Part shown: positions 9,919 through 21,411 of the stretch, in pieces | Numbering within the stretch: position 1 is the stretch's first letter | Layout of the letters: each line of letters opens with the position of its first letter | Assembly (NCBI GenBank): GCA_900491605.1 | Contig: UESW01005012.1 | Span: 252,440 to 316,439 of the forward strand | Length of the DNA: 64,000 nucleotides | Origin: Calamus simplicifolius | Taxonomy: Eukaryota; Streptophyta; Magnoliopsida; Arecales; Arecaceae | Reading direction: 5' to 3' | The notes under the pieces: model-generated | Databases searched by the model: none | What the model was told of the DNA's origin: nothing | The model's input: only the letters and a program-made list of their open reading frames with translations | Position numbers and translations under genes: made by a program

Positions 9919-11010
9919 ATGGCATCAAAGAATATCATAGCTGATTTGAACAAAGGTGATAAGTTGAATGGTGATAATTACCATGTCTGGCACCTCAAAA
10001 TACAATATGTACTTGAGGAACAGGAGGCTTTGGAAGCCATCAACCATACCATGGTTGATCCTGGTGAGGGTACTACAGTTCAGCAGAGAAGGGATCAGGA
10101 AGCATATAGAGCTTGGAAGAAGAAAGATTCCACAGCTAAGGGAATATTGATAAGTTCAATGGCAGATGACCTTGTATGTGAATATGAGCAGTATTCTACT
10201 GCTTATGAGGTCTGGGTTGCCCTTAGGGACAAATTTGGTGGAGTCAGTGTGACCAAGCATAGGCATCTGACCATAAAATTTGACACATACAAAAAACGTC
10301 CAAATCAAACAATCAAGCAACATTTAAGAGAGATGTCAAATATGATTAGGGAGTTAAAGTCAGCTGGTCATGAGCTTACTGATGAACAGCAAGTGCAAGC
10401 TGTTATTCGTTCTCTTCCTGATGGTTGGGAGCACATGAAGGTTAATTTGACTCATAATGATAGTATCAAAACTTTCAATGATGTTGCTCGTCATGTTGAG
10501 TTGGAAGATGAGCGGCTGGAGTCGATTAAACCCATGGGACAAGCATATGTTGCTGAAAGCTCCAAACAAGTTTCTGGTTTCAAACGCAAGAGATATTGGA
10601 ACAAGAAAGGTAAGGGAAAGGGAAACAAGAAAGGATTTGCTGATCAAAAGAATAACAAGTACAAACGCCGTTTTTTCAAGAAGAAAAATAAAGCAAACAT
10701 GAAGTGCTACAATTGTGGCAAAAAGGGTCACTTTGCTCGTGAATGTACAGAGCCAAAGAAAAAGGTGACGTTATGTTATGCTTCTCTTCATGATATTTAT
10801 GTTTCTAGTACTGTGATGCTTACTGATTCTTATCCTTTGTGGACAATAGACTCAGGAGCCACCGACCATGTAGCTCGAGATAGAGCAGCGTTTGTGGAAT
10901 TCCGTCGCATACCTGTTGGAAGTAGATGGATATATGTGGGAAACAATGCTAGGGTTGAGGTCAAAGAATTGGGACATGCAAGTTGGAACTGCATGGTGGC
11001 CGAACTCTGA
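9919..11010 (+). CDS. Copia-2 gag and protease (363 aa open frame)
   Basis: The ATG at 9919 opens the best frame of the element. Residues 1-200 are a UBN2-type gag (LNGDNYHVWHLKIQYVLEEQ near the start). Residues about 215-262 are Lys-rich and lead to the zinc knuckle CYNCGKKGHFAREC (CX2CX4HX4C, near residue 263). Residues about 308-320 read LWTIDSGATDHVARD, where D-S-G is the aspartic protease active site. The frame fails near 10990-11010, about 35 residues after the active site, and protease continues in another frame (LHDVLYAPDIRRNLVS at 11010-11060). Gag would package the RNA and protease would mature the polyprotein. As read it makes a truncated product. Confidence 0.88.
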   Translation: MASKNIIADLNKGDKLNGDNYHVWHLKIQYVLEEQEALEAINHTMVDPGEGTTVQQRRDQEAYRAWKKKDSTAKGILISSMADDLVCEYEQYSTAYEVWVALRDKFGGVSVTKHRHLTIKFDTYKKRPNQTIKQHLREMSNMIRELKSAGHELTDEQQVQAVIRSLPDGWEHMKVNLTHNDSIKTFNDVARHVELEDERLESIKPMGQAYVAESSKQVSGFKRKRYWNKKGKGKGNKKGFADQKNNKYKRRFFKKKNKANMKCYNCGKKGHFARECTEPKKKVTLCYASLHDIYVSSTVMLTDSYPLWTIDSGATDHVARDRAAFVEFRRIPVGSRWIYVGNNARVEVKELGHASWNCMVAEL

Positions 11011-13913
11011 TCCTGCATGATGTCCTTTATGCTCCGGACATACGACGGAATCTTGTTTCAGTTGTTGTTCTTTTGAATTTAGGTTATGAACTAAATTTCT
11101 GTGGTAGAAGTGTTGAAGTTTATTGTAGTAACCTCTATTATGGATCTGGATATTTATCTAATGGTTTTATGGTACTCGATGTAAATTATGGCACTTTAGA
11201 TTCTATTAATAGTTGTTTTTCATTAATTACCTCTTCTAGCAATACAAATGTTGATATTAATATTTGGCATGCTAGATTAGACACATTGGACAAGAAAGAA
11301 TGAACAGATTGACTAGTGAGGGCTTATTGGGCTCTTTAGTCAAAACTGATTTGTCCAGATGTGAACATTGTCTTATTGGAAAATCAACTAGAAAACCATT
11401 TGGCAAAGCTATTAGGGCTGAATTTCCATTGAAATTATTCATTCTGACATCTGTGGCCCGATGAGCATAAAGGCTAGGCATGGTGCATCCTATTTCATTA
11501 CATTTATTGATGATTTTACACGTTATGGTCATGTGTATCTTATCTCTCACAAATCTGAAGCATTGGATTGTTTTAGATTGTACCTGAATGAAGTTGAAAA
11601 TCAACTTGAGAGAACAGTAAAAGCCTTAAGAACTGATCGTGGGCGAGAATATTTGTCAGATCAGTTCAAATCATTATGTAATGAAAAGGGTATATTAAGG
11701 CAGCTAACTATTTCGAGAACGCCACAACAAAATGGTGTCGCTGAAAGAAGGAATAGGACCCTTCTTGAAATGGTTCGATCAATGATGGCACATGCAAATT
11801 TGCCAATCTCTTTTTGGGGAGATGCATTATTGACTGCTGCGTATATACTTAATCGTGTACCTTCCAAATCGATTCCATCTACTCCCTATGAATTATGGAC
11901 AGGCAGAAAACCTGAACTAGGTCATTTAAGACCATGGGGTTCGGGTGCCTATGTTCATGACATGTCAAGTAAGTTTGGCAAATTAGGTCCTAGAGGAAGG
12001 AAATGTATATTTATTAGATACTCTCAACATTCCAAAGGATATGTATTCATAGGTGATCAAATGGATGGAAGTGTCTCTGAAATAGAATCACGAGATGCTG
12101 TATTTTTGGAGAATGAATTTCCTAGTAGGGGTGAGATTGACAAAAATACCTCCCTATGTGAGTTGGAGGATTTAAATGATAATATCACTCAAGCGATTGA
12201 AATTGAAAATACTCAACAGAGTAGGAGTGATTTAATACCTACATCTTCTTCACAAGAACTTGAATTAAGAAGGAGTGCTAGAAAAAGCATTCCACGTCGA
12301 AAATTGAAATTGAGGGAGAAGCCCTCATGGTTACTCCAGAAGATGATGAGGAACCTAACACTGTGAATGAAGCTTTATCATGCCCTGCAAAGGAACAATG
12401 GAAAATTGCCATGGAAGAAGAAATGGAATCTATGGAAAAGAATCAAGTATGGGAGTTAGTTGATCTACCTACTAATCGTAAAGCTATTGGGAATAAATGG
12501 GTTCTCAAAATCAAACGAAAAGCAGATGGATCAATTGATCGATATAAGGCACGACTTGTTGCTAAAGGTTATACCCAAAAGAGGGTATAGATTTTGAAGA
12601 AACCTTTTCTCCTGTTGTAAGGTTTGCTTCTATTCGCTTAATCCTAGCTATTGTAGCACAATTGAATTTGGAATTGCATCAGATGGATGTCAAAACAGCT
12701 TTTCTTAATGGAAAGCTTGATGAAGAAATCTACATGGAACAACCTGTAGGTTTTGTTGTTAAAGGCCATGAACACAAAGTGTGCAAATTGAAAAGATCAA
12801 TTTATGGCCTAAAACAAGCATCAAGACAGTGGAATTTGAGATTCCATGATGTAATTATCTCATATGACTTTGAGATAATTAATGAAGATCATTGTGTATA
12901 CATAAAAAGATCTAAAGAAAAGTTTGTGATATTATCACTCTATGTGGATGATATTCTTCTAGTTGGGAATAATAAAGAATTTTTATATTCTATTAAAGAA
13001 TGGTTGTCCTTAAAATTTGATATGAAGGACATGGGAGAAGCGAATTATATATTAGGGGTTAAGATCCATAGAGATCGTTCAAGAAAGCTCTTAGCATTAT
13101 CGCAAGAGACATATAAAGAAAATACTTGAACGTTTTCACATGGAAAACTGTAAATCTTTTGATACCCCTATAGCAAAGGGAGAATGTTTGAGTAACAGCA
13201 TGTGTCCAATAACTCCAGAAGAAAAAGAGAAAATGTCCAGGATACCATATGCTAGTGCTATTGGAAGTTTAATGTACATTATGTTGTGTACAAGGCCAGA
13301 TATCTGTTATGCTGTGGGACTTGTTAGCCGTTTTCCATCAAATCCTGGTCAATTACATTGGAAAGCGGTAAAAAGAATATTTCGATATCTAAAGGGCACA
13401 ACAGATTACAATCTTTGTTATCAAGGATCAGACTTAAATCTAATAGGATATTCTGACGCTGATTGGGCTGGAGATCGTGATGAAAGAAAGTCAACTTCAG
13501 GTTATGCATTCTTACTGAATAATGGAGCCATTTCATGGAATAGTAAGAAGCAAACATGTGTGGCTTTATCAACAATGGAAGCTGAATTTATAGCTTGTTC
13601 AGGAGCAATACAAGAAGCTGTATGGCTGAAAAGATTTCTTGAGCACCTTGGATTCTTTAATGATAGTGGGAGTCCATTGATTATTCATTGTGATAATCAG
13701 GCAGCTATTGCATATACCAAGGATCCCAAATATCATAGTAAGACCAAGCATATAGACATCAAATATAACTTTGTAAGAGATATAATTGCACAAAAGAAAA
13801 TAATTTTGCAATATATCTCCACACAATATATGCTTGCAGATCCCTTTACCAAAGCCCTTAGTAGAGACTTATTTCAAGCTCATATAAAGTCTCTTGGATT
13901 ACGAAGAATATGA
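11011..13913 (+). pseudogene. Copia-2 pol: integrase, reverse transcriptase, RNase H, frameshifted
   Basis: In order: the end of protease; a GAG-pre-integrase stretch near 11260-11390 (CEHCLIGKSTRKPFGK); integrase from about 11430 (DDFTRYGHVYLI, TDRGREYLS, PQQNGVAERRNRTL); RT from about 12390 (NKWVLKIKRKADGSIDRYKA, HQMDVKTAFLNG, catalytic YVDDILLV near 12945); and RNase H from about 13430 (GYSDADWAGD, MEAEFIA, HCDNQAAI, KTKHIDIK), ending at the stop at 13911-13913. Frame changes occur near 11290, 11420, 12330, 12585 and 13130, each looking like a one- or two-base indel. All catalytic motifs are recognisable, so the decay is recent on the scale of such elements. Confidence 0.9.
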
Positions 13914-14989
13914 TATGCATTTGAATGTAAAGAAACACATTCTTATTGATCTATAAATATATTCTGTGCCATGATTATGATTAGCATATTTGATATGGCT
14001 TCATGAGATGTGATATGGTAATAGCATCTATTATAAAAAGTATGTCGTCAGGCTGAGATTGGTCTTCTCGCATAGACAATCGCCTCTGATGTTTGTATAA
14101 CAGGCAGAGATGAGACAGCTATTAGCTAGAAATTTTGAGAGAGATAAGCTAAAGCCTATGTCGCCTTGATAAGATATCAAGATGAGATCAATATAATAAG
14201 TATTATCGAGGTAAATATTTTACTATTTACTTTGCCTGTTTAATAGCCATACATGAATTCACAAGGTTAGGAAAGATATGGTTGGTGAATTCAGGTTAGA
14301 CACTGACGTGTGTCTGAACTTAAGTTTGTACGATGTTTGAAATAAGAAGACATACGCTCTTATTAAAGAAAGAAACATCGTAGCACATGATTCATACCAT
14401 GTGTGCTTGTTGACCAATAGGGGTAGTAGAAGAATGGATCCCTGCTTCTTCTCTATGCGAGACCCTAAAGATTTAAAATTATTTTATACCCTTATGACTT
14501 TTTAACTGTCTCTTAAGACTTTATTATAGTGTTGCTACTTTAGCATATTACCAATAATCAAGAATTATGCGATTTGCGGGATATGTCTAGGAAAGCAGCT
14601 ATATAGAGTTAAAAGATTCGAGTTGAGAAGGAAGACTAATTTAATTTACATCATAGTATGTATTCACAGGTCGACCAATTATGTAATTCACTTGACATAA
14701 TTGTGAATACATTATGCTTATGAAAGATTAAGCATACTCTTTAATATTTATGAGGGATCAGAGATGTAATGATGTGAAATTTTTAGTCTAGGGTATAAGC
14801 AAGTTTTTTTTTTATGTGTTTGTTCTCTCTCTATTATTGGAGTTGTTATGTACTCCTAATCGTTACATAACATTATAGCTCAGCGAACTTGCTGGTCACA
14901 CGGCCCATTTCCCTAGTATGAATTATATTTAGAAATCTGAATGAGAAACATATGTTGTAAATGAAATTATCATCATGTGCAAGTGGAGA
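13914..14989 (+). other. Copia-2 3' non-coding region
   Basis: About 1.1 kb between the RNase H stop and the 3' LTR with no supported frame. It ends in the purine-rich aagtggaga, the likely polypurine tract, directly before TGTTAAT. The length is large for a Copia element. Confidence 0.7.
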
Positions 14990-15353
14990 TGTTAATAAAA
15001 ATTATTATGCCCACGATGATAATTACGTGGAAAAGGTGGTTTCGAGTTACAGTTTACGTAACTGCAGAGAAGGTGATTTTCTTTCTACGTGTTTTCGTTT
15101 TAAAGGAATGCCTTCTCTTTCCTTTTTCATATAAATCCAGGACGAAGAGAACAAAAAGAGAGAGATCCGATCTTCTCTTCTTGATAAGGTTTCGATAAGG
15201 TTTCTGAAGATTTCTAAAGGGATTTGTGCTGTGGATAAGAGTATTTTCCTCTTCCGTGAAATCACTCAGACCAGACGTTCTCCGTAAGATTTTATTTATC
15301 AGTAGAAAGTAAAACAATTATTGATCCTGTTTAAATTTAAATTTGAATTAACA
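14990..15353 (+). repeat. Copia-2 3' LTR (364 bp)
   Basis: Matches 7414-7773 nearly throughout. The right end AATTAACA is followed directly by ttcacgaataattaaac, which is also the left end of the second duplicated unit at about 19699. Confidence 0.95.
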
Positions 15354-16471
15354 TTCACGAATAATTAAACAAACCAAGCCTCAACATAAGATATCGAGCT
15401 TGTTAATTATGAGTTCTAATGCCTATTTTATATAACAATAAAGTCTAAGCGCTTTATTATTAATTAGGTTCATCTTGTGCCCCTTCTTGCCCGGGATAAG
15501 TTGTTGGATGAGCGTTGAGCAAGTGACTATGTTCTCACAGCCCGAGGACTGGATTGGAATCCGGATTCGGTGCTGGACAACCGCAACAATACATTCATTA
15601 ATTGTCACCGAGACGCTTAATTAATTGCCAACCTGTAGATTGGGCTTCCAGCAAAATTATAATTAGATGGATATTATTTGAAATCTCGTAAGTCATCCCA
15701 GTACAAATCAAATCAGAACAACGTACAACAACCATTAATTTCTCAATTTATATATTATAATCGTAACATTTAAAACTAAATTAAATTATCATCAAATTAA
15801 ATTACAGTTACGTACAGTCATGCTTGATTCATCATCATCAACGTAATTCTATTTTCCTTCCTTGTTCTGATTCACAATTCCTTATATATAGTTTTTTAAA
15901 TGAGTATAAATACCTCTTGATATGGACAGTAGCTGAACATATATATATATATATATAGCACTTTCCTTATTTTTCTATCATAGTATTAAAGTCTAAGCGC
16001 TTTTTTCTCTCTTTCCTTTTACGCGTCTCTCAAAGTCGTTGGATGGTGGGCAAAGGAAGTCGCCCGCTTTTGATTTGGATTTGGCTTTCCTTCTATTGAC
16101 TTCTGACCCTCAACTTTATTTAGTATATTACGTTAAATCAATCAGCCCTTCAAATTTGGAAAGTCCACTAATTTCTCTCTACATGAATATATGATTATTC
16201 CTTCTTCATTCTTTCCTTATCTGACTCAATATCTATATTATAGTTTTATATTGCATTAAAATCGATTGCGAGACTAATATTTAATTTAATTAACGATGTA
16301 ATTTTAGAAAATTCGTGCAATCTGATTTCCTTCCGACTTGGCGACCACCACTTATGAAAAGTACAACCCATGATCCTATCAATATAAGGAGTACCAACCC
16401 TGATCCTAGACCACCAACCTCCTCTCGCTCCGCTGGCCTCTTTCTCTCTCTGAGATATATAGACGATAATA

Positions 16472-17705
16472 ATGGCGAGAAGGAGGAAGCCGAGCATGGG
16501 ACGGCAAAAGATCGAGACCAAGAAGATTGAGAACGAGGAGGCGCGACAGGTGTGCTTCTCAAGCGTCGCGCCGGCCTCTTCAAGAAGGCGAACGAGCTAT
16601 CCATCCTCTGCGGCGCCGAGATCGGTGTCATCGTCTTCTCCCCTGCTGGCAAGGCTTTCTCCTTCGGCCACCCTCCGTCGACGGCATCATCGACCGCTTC
16701 CTCTCCGGCAGCCCCCCTCCCCCGCTTCTTCTGTCCACCGACCGCCATATGCCGGGGGCGCGCGAAATCATGCTTATCGGCGAGCTCAACCGCCAGCAAA
16801 CGGAGCTCGTGGGCATGCTCGAGGCCGAGAAGAGGAAGAAGGCGGTGCTCAAGGAGGCTGTGAGCATGAAGCGGGCCGAGGAGGACACCTTGTGGGGTGC
16901 GAACTTGGAGGAGCTCGGGTTGGGCGAGCTCGAGAGCCTGCATAAGGCGTTCGAGAGGCTGAGGATGGACGTGGCCAGGCGTGCCGACGAGCTCGTCATC
17001 GAGGCCGCGCATGCACGGAGCACGATCTCAGCGGGGGGCGCTCCAGGTGTGAGTCTAGGCTTCGGTCGTGGACTGGAGGGGAGCATGGCGGTTCTTCCTC
17101 CCATTGGCTTTGCTCATGGACTGGAGGGTAGCATGGCGCTTCCTCCTCCCATTGGCTTTGGTCGTGGACTGGATGGGAGCATGGCCTCCTCCCACTGGCT
17201 TTAGTCATGGACTGAAGGGGAGCATGGCGGTTCCTCCTCCCATTGGCTTTGATCGTGGACTGGAGGGGAGCATGGCGCTTCCTCCTCCCATTGGCTTTGG
17301 TCGTGGACTGGATGGGAGCATGGCGCTTCCTCCTCCTACTGGCTTTGGTCATGGATTGGAGGGGAGCTTGGCGGTTCTTCCTTCCATTGGCTTTGGTCGT
17401 GGACTGGAGGGGAGCATGGCGCTTCCTCCTCCCATTGGCTTTGGTCGTGGACTGGATGGGAGCATGGCGCTTCCTCCTCCTATTGGCTTTGGTCATGGAT
17501 TGGAGGGGAGCTTGGCGGTTCTTCCTTCCATTGGCTTTGTCGTGGACTGGAGGGGAGCATGGTGCTTCCTTCTTCCATTGGCTTTGGTCGTGGACTGGAG
17601 AGGAGCATGGCGCTTCCTCCTTCCACTGGCTTTGGTCGTGGACTGGAGAGGAGCATGGCGCTTCCTCCTCCCACTGGCTTTGGCTATAGCCGTGGGCTCT
17701 TTTAA
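16472..17705 (+). pseudogene. Type I (M-alpha, AGL62-like) MADS-box gene, copy 1, frameshifted
   Basis: The start codon at 16472 opens MARRRKPSMGRQKIETKKIE, the N-terminus of an M-alpha MADS DNA-binding domain. Compared with copies 2 and 3, a single C is missing near 16560 (gtgcttctcaagcg against gtgcttctccaagcg), another C near 16672 and an 8-base group near 17190, with a further single-base loss near 17540. The three frames together still spell RAGLFKKANELSILCGAEIG, an intermediate coiled region (MLIGELNRQQTELVGMLEAE) and a tail of about 13 units of 48 bp (GFGRGLEGSMALPPPI). The conserved last codons, gggctcttttaa, end at 17705. As read it would make only a truncated peptide. It is single-exon like most type I MADS genes. 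Confidence 0.9.
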
Positions 17706-18050
17706 GAGTAGTCTCGGTCCGATGATGATTGGTCTGTCCTCAATTCAGAACTTCTTCTGCTTGAGTTGACGAAACTGGTTGAGAAAAAATAATGCTTCGA
17801 TATGAGGTACTCCGGATTTTTTTTTTTTTTTTTTTGATTTATATAGTCGTTCTCTAGTCAAAGATTTTCCAATACATCGTGTAGCTTACTGTGTTCTTTG
17901 AGAAACTTATTTTCTATTTGTGCCAAGCGTACATCACCAGTCACATTAATACAGCAAAGGTGCAAAACAAGTTTAAAAAAATAAAAAATAAAACAAAGTA
18001 AGAGTCAAGGAGATATGGTGCTGAGTGCATTCAAGTATATATTAGCATAC

Positions 18051-18159
18051 CTTGATACCGTCAGCATCTGACAATGGTCTTGATAACACATCTTGCCTAA
18101 GATCTGAGCTACAAACTCAATCACAGGGAGTGGCTCAATGAAAGCAGTGGATGACATAT
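18051..18159 (-). pseudogene. Stray Argonaute PAZ exon (unit A)
   Basis: On the minus strand an AG acceptor (ttatttccag) precedes MSSTAFIEPLPVIEFVAQIL, a hallmark of the exon leading into the PAZ domain of AGO1/AGO5-clade Argonautes, and a GTATGC donor follows at 18050. One A is missing after the glycine codon (ggcaagatg, where unit B has ggcaaagatg), which shifts the last third of the exon. No neighbouring Argonaute exon is found within unit A. A further minus-strand open stretch (about 17850-17965, RLAQIENKFLKEHSKLHDVL) follows, which I do not recognise. Confidence 0.8.
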
Positions 18160-19147
18160 CTGGAAATAAAATACCAAAAAGCTTATACTCAGCCACATGC
18201 AATCATGAAAAATATAGGGTGCAATGCCTTCAAGCTCTGCAGTGAATAGAATGGCAAGGAAGAAACAGATTCTTAGCGATATTCAGTGAGAGGCCCATCT
18301 GAGTTGATGCGGGGGGCAGGCAAAGGAGCTGGTGTTGTTGGTGCTGGCGAGCAAGCAATTTCGGAAGGAGCGACACGACACGAGCTCCCCTCCACATCGT
18401 GAATTAATGTCGATGCTAAATCAGCGAATTGGTGCAGTCATCGATCTTACAATCACAAGGTTCTAAGTGAGCCACCGTGCAGAGGGCGTCACCGGCAAGT
18501 CACGTGGAAACGCCGAAGACCGCATATAACGTGCAGGGTCTCTAATATGAACTGCTAAGCGCGTTGACAAAAGCAATCCTTCCAAACAAGAGATAAAGAA
18601 GCCATATATAAGAAAGTTCAGGCAAAATGCAACAATTGATTCGCGAAAGGAATGGAAATGACGGAAACTGAGCATTCGCTCGGACCGTCATGTGATGCAT
18701 GATTTAATATAACGTATAAAATTCAACAGATTGATTTCAAAAATCCCACGCATGGCGTATCCAAGTTGTAGGAAGAGAATCCTATATATTCTCGTTTTGG
18801 GTAAAGTCAGAATTAAACTCCTTCGTTGTCGTGCTGATTATAGGATTCTGCTAAACAGATACGAACCCTATCCACCAAACATGAACAGGTTATCCAATAG
18901 GACATGAGAGATCTGTGCATTAGAATTTATCAAGACATCCTAGCTAGCAATTTCTGACAGCATTAAGAAGGTCATGCAGACAAAACAAGAACCGTGTGAA
19001 CTTCTGCAAAATATTATGAGATCGGATACAAATCTACAATTCTTTAATATCTTTTCTTTCTTTCTTAAATGGTATTATAATTTTTGCAGTCTAATAAATA
19101 TTATATACTAAAAAAATATTATTAATATCACTTATTAAGAAAAGGAC
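18160..19147. other. Non-coding remainder of unit A
   Basis: No gene is seen. The stretch matches 24618-25390 and 26240-26350 of unit B apart from small indels. One is about 30 bases absent here relative to 24846-24880, at a gtgca repeat. Confidence 0.6.
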
Positions 19148-19369
19148 GTGCTGGACGTGGGGCTGATGCTGCTGGACGTGGGGCTGCTGCTGAGGGCTGC
19201 TGCGGCGGTTCGTCGGGGCGGAGGAGGGCCCGGCGGCGGTGGCGAGGAGCGGCGCCGCGGGGCTAGCCAAGGTGGCGAAGCTGGTGGACGCGTACCAGCT
19301 GGCGGAGGCTGCGCTGGACGCCGGCCACCGACGACGGCTTGTACCGGGCCATCGACACGTACATCAAGG
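19148..19369 (+). pseudogene. NPH3-family (phototropic-response) gene fragment
   Basis: A short GC-rich island between the two MADS units reads LAKVAKLVDAY and, after a frame change, DDGLYRAIDTYIK, followed by a GTATGT splice donor at about 19369. Both are conserved in the NPH3 domain of BTB/NPH3 proteins, adaptors of CUL3 ubiquitin ligases. The normally longer stretch between these motifs (about 20-30 residues) is missing, so this is a truncated, internally deleted exon. The flanking 330 bases to 19698 hold no further exon that I can see. Confidence 0.6.
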
Positions 19370-20505
19370 TATGTGGATATTCTATCATTCGCTTGTATTG
19401 GCTCAAGCCCTTACTTACTTCACAGTTCCTCTTCTCGCTTGGAAGAAGATGCCAAGTAGGCAGGAAGGGGATTTGGAAGGGCGTTTCTAAGCAGTAGAAA
19501 TTCCCAAACCCATGCCTTACGCTTTGGAAGGGCAGTGTTGACTCCTCATTACATCCATAGGTCTCTGTTTGAGCTCGTTCAACTATGAAACAAACCTTCC
19601 TTACATGCATTTTGTTTGAACGGAAGCTTTATGCTTGATGAGCCGAACTTGCAGGAAAAACCAGAAGAAGCCCACCTTGGTCGTTCAATGGTAGTAAATT
19701 CTTTCACGAATAATTAAACAAGCCAAGCCTCAACATAAGATATCGAGCTTGTTAATTATGAGTTCGAATGCCTATTTTATATAACAAATAAAGTCTAAGC
19801 GCTTTATTATTAATTAGGTTCATCTTGTGCCCCTTCTTGCCCGGGATAAGTTGTTGGATGAGCGTTGAGCAAGTGACTATGTTCTCACAGCCCGAGGACT
19901 GGATTGGAATCCGGATTCGGTGCTGGATTTGAGCCGGGGACTCTCTACCGGCACAAAAATTCACAGGGAACCGGAAACTTGCTTTGAAACTTCATAAATT
20001 GGATTTGAGCCGGGACTCTCTACCGCCCGCTTTTTTCTCTCTTTCCTTTTACGCGTCTCTCAAAGTCGTACGATGGTGGGCAAAGGAAGTCGCCCGCTTT
20101 TCATTTGGATTCGGCTTTCCTTTCATTGACTTCTGACCCCAACTTTATTTGGTATATATTACATTAAATCAATCAGCCCTTCAAATTTGGAAAGTCCACT
20201 AATTTCTCTTCACATAAATATATGATTATTCCTTCTTCCTAATCTGACTCAATATCTATATATTATAGTTTTATATTGCATTAAAATCGATTGCTAAATT
20301 GATATTTAATTTAATTAACGATGTAATTTTAGGAAATTCGCGCAATCTAATTTCCTTCCGACTTGTTGGCGGCCACCACTTATGGAAAGCACAACCCATG
20401 ATCCTATCAATATAAGGAGCACCAACCCTGATCCTAGACCACCAACCTCCTCTCGCTCTGCTGGCCTCTTTCTCTCTCCCGCTCTGAGATATATAGACCA
20501 TAATA

Positions 20506-21411
20506 ATGGCGAGAAGGAGGAAGCCGAGCATGGGACGGCAAAAGATCGAGATCAAGAAGATTGAGAACGAGGAGGCGCGACAGGTGTGCTTCTCCAAGCG
20601 TCGCGCTGGCCTCTTCAAGAAGGCGAACGAGCTATCCATCCTCTGCGGCGCTGAGATCGGCGTCATCGTCTTCTCCCCTGCCGGCAAGCCTTTCTCCTTC
20701 GGCCACCCCTCCGTCGACGGCATCATCGACCGCTTCCTCTCCGGTAGCCCCCCTCCCTTGCTTCTGCTATCCACCGACCGCCATATGCCGGGGGCGCGCG
20801 AAATCATGCTTATCGGCGAGCTCAACCGCCAGCAAACGGAGCTCGTGGGCATGCTCGAGGCCGAGAAGAGGAAGAAGGCAGTGCTCGAGGAGGCTGTGAG
20901 CATGAAGCGGGCCGAGGAGGACACCTTGTGGGGTAAGAACTTGGAGGAGCTCGGGTTGGGCGAGCTTGAGAGCCTGCATAAGGTGTTCGAGAGGCTGAGG
21001 ATGGACGTGGCCAGACGTGCCGACGAGCTCATCATCGAGGCCGCGCATGCACGGAGCACGATCTCAGCGAGGGGCGCTCTAGGTGTGAGTCTATTCTATG
21101 GTCATGGACTGGAGGGGAGCATGGCGGTTCTTCCTCCCATTGGCTTTGGTCGTGGACTGGAGGGGAGCATGGCGCTTTCTCCTCCCATTGGCTTTGGTCA
21201 TGGATTGGATGGGAGCATGGTGCTTCCTCCTCCCACTGGCTTTGGTCATGGACTGGAGGGGAGCATGGCGGTTCTTCCTCGCATTGGCTTTGGTCGTGAA
21301 CTGGAGGGGAGCATGGCGCTTCCTCCTCCCATTGGCTTTGGTCGTGGACTGGAGGGGAGCATGGCGCTTCCTTCTCCCACTAGCTTTGGCTATAGCCGTG
21401 GGCTCTTTTAA
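20506..21411 (+). CDS. Type I (M-alpha, AGL62-like) MADS-box protein with repeat tail, copy 2
   Basis: A single open frame of 301 residues. Residues 1-70 form the MADS domain (RQKIEIKKIENEEARQVCFS, KRRAGLFKKANELSILCGAE, then GKPFSFGHPSVDGIIDRFL), which binds CArG-type DNA and dimerises. Residues about 95-185 are Glu/Leu-rich and probably coiled coil (LIGELNRQQTELVGMLEAEK). From about 200 to the end there are six 16-residue repeats of the form GFGRGLEGSMALPPPI and the terminal GYSRGLF. M-alpha proteins act in central cell and endosperm development; that role is family knowledge. The start at 20506 is shared by all three copies, with TATAAGG about 95 bases upstream. It is the only copy here open to the ancestral stop. 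The neighbouring Argonaute exon and CACTA element are unrelated insertions or remnants. Confidence 0.9.
   Translation: MARRRKPSMGRQKIEIKKIENEEARQVCFSKRRAGLFKKANELSILCGAEIGVIVFSPAGKPFSFGHPSVDGIIDRFLSGSPPPLLLLSTDRHMPGAREIMLIGELNRQQTELVGMLEAEKRKKAVLEEAVSMKRAEEDTLWGKNLEELGLGELESLHKVFERLRMDVARRADELIIEAAHARSTISARGALGVSLFYGHGLEGSMAVLPPIGFGRGLEGSMALSPPIGFGHGLDGSMVLPPPTGFGHGLEGSMAVLPRIGFGRELEGSMALPPPIGFGRGLEGSMALPSPTSFGYSRGLF
21106..21395 (+). repeat. 48-bp coding minisatellite, 6 units (MADS copy 2)
   Basis: Six tandem units of 48 bp, each encoding 16 residues such as GFGRGLEGSMALPPPI. Variant positions: R/H after GFG, E/D at residue 7, AV-LPP or AL-PPP, and I/T at the end. Confidence 0.93.

Larger units (their letters stand above)
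7414..15353 (+). mobile_element. Copia LTR retrotransposon (Copia-2), full length, decayed
   Basis: Two near-identical LTRs (7414-7773 and 14990-15353) flank a Met-tRNA primer site, a 2.1-kb leader, an extra gag-like frame, gag, protease, integrase, RT, RNase H and a 1.1-kb 3' non-coding tail. The plus-strand polyprotein carries several frameshifts and is dead as read. The flanking five bases differ (gcaat on the left, ttcac on the right), so no target-site duplication is visible. The right edge coincides with the start of the duplicated MADS unit. Confidence 0.95.
15354..19145 (+). repeat. Duplicated unit A (MADS copy 1 plus Argonaute exon)
   Basis: Unit A aligns with unit B (19699-26355) in the same orientation at very high identity by eye. 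Shared blocks run from ttcacgaataattaaac through MADS, a stray Argonaute exon and on to cttattaagaaaagga. Unit A lacks 22069-24617 of unit B (with the CACTA element) and about 850 bases matching 25390-26240. Within MADS, unit A has several frame-breaking indels that unit B lacks. Bases 15600-16470 between the left block and the MADS start hold no gene that I can see. Confidence 0.9.

Noticed and set aside
17068..17769. 233-residue frame WRGAWRFLLPLALVVDW over MADS copy 1
   Set aside because: Shifted reading of the same minisatellite, not a separate gene.
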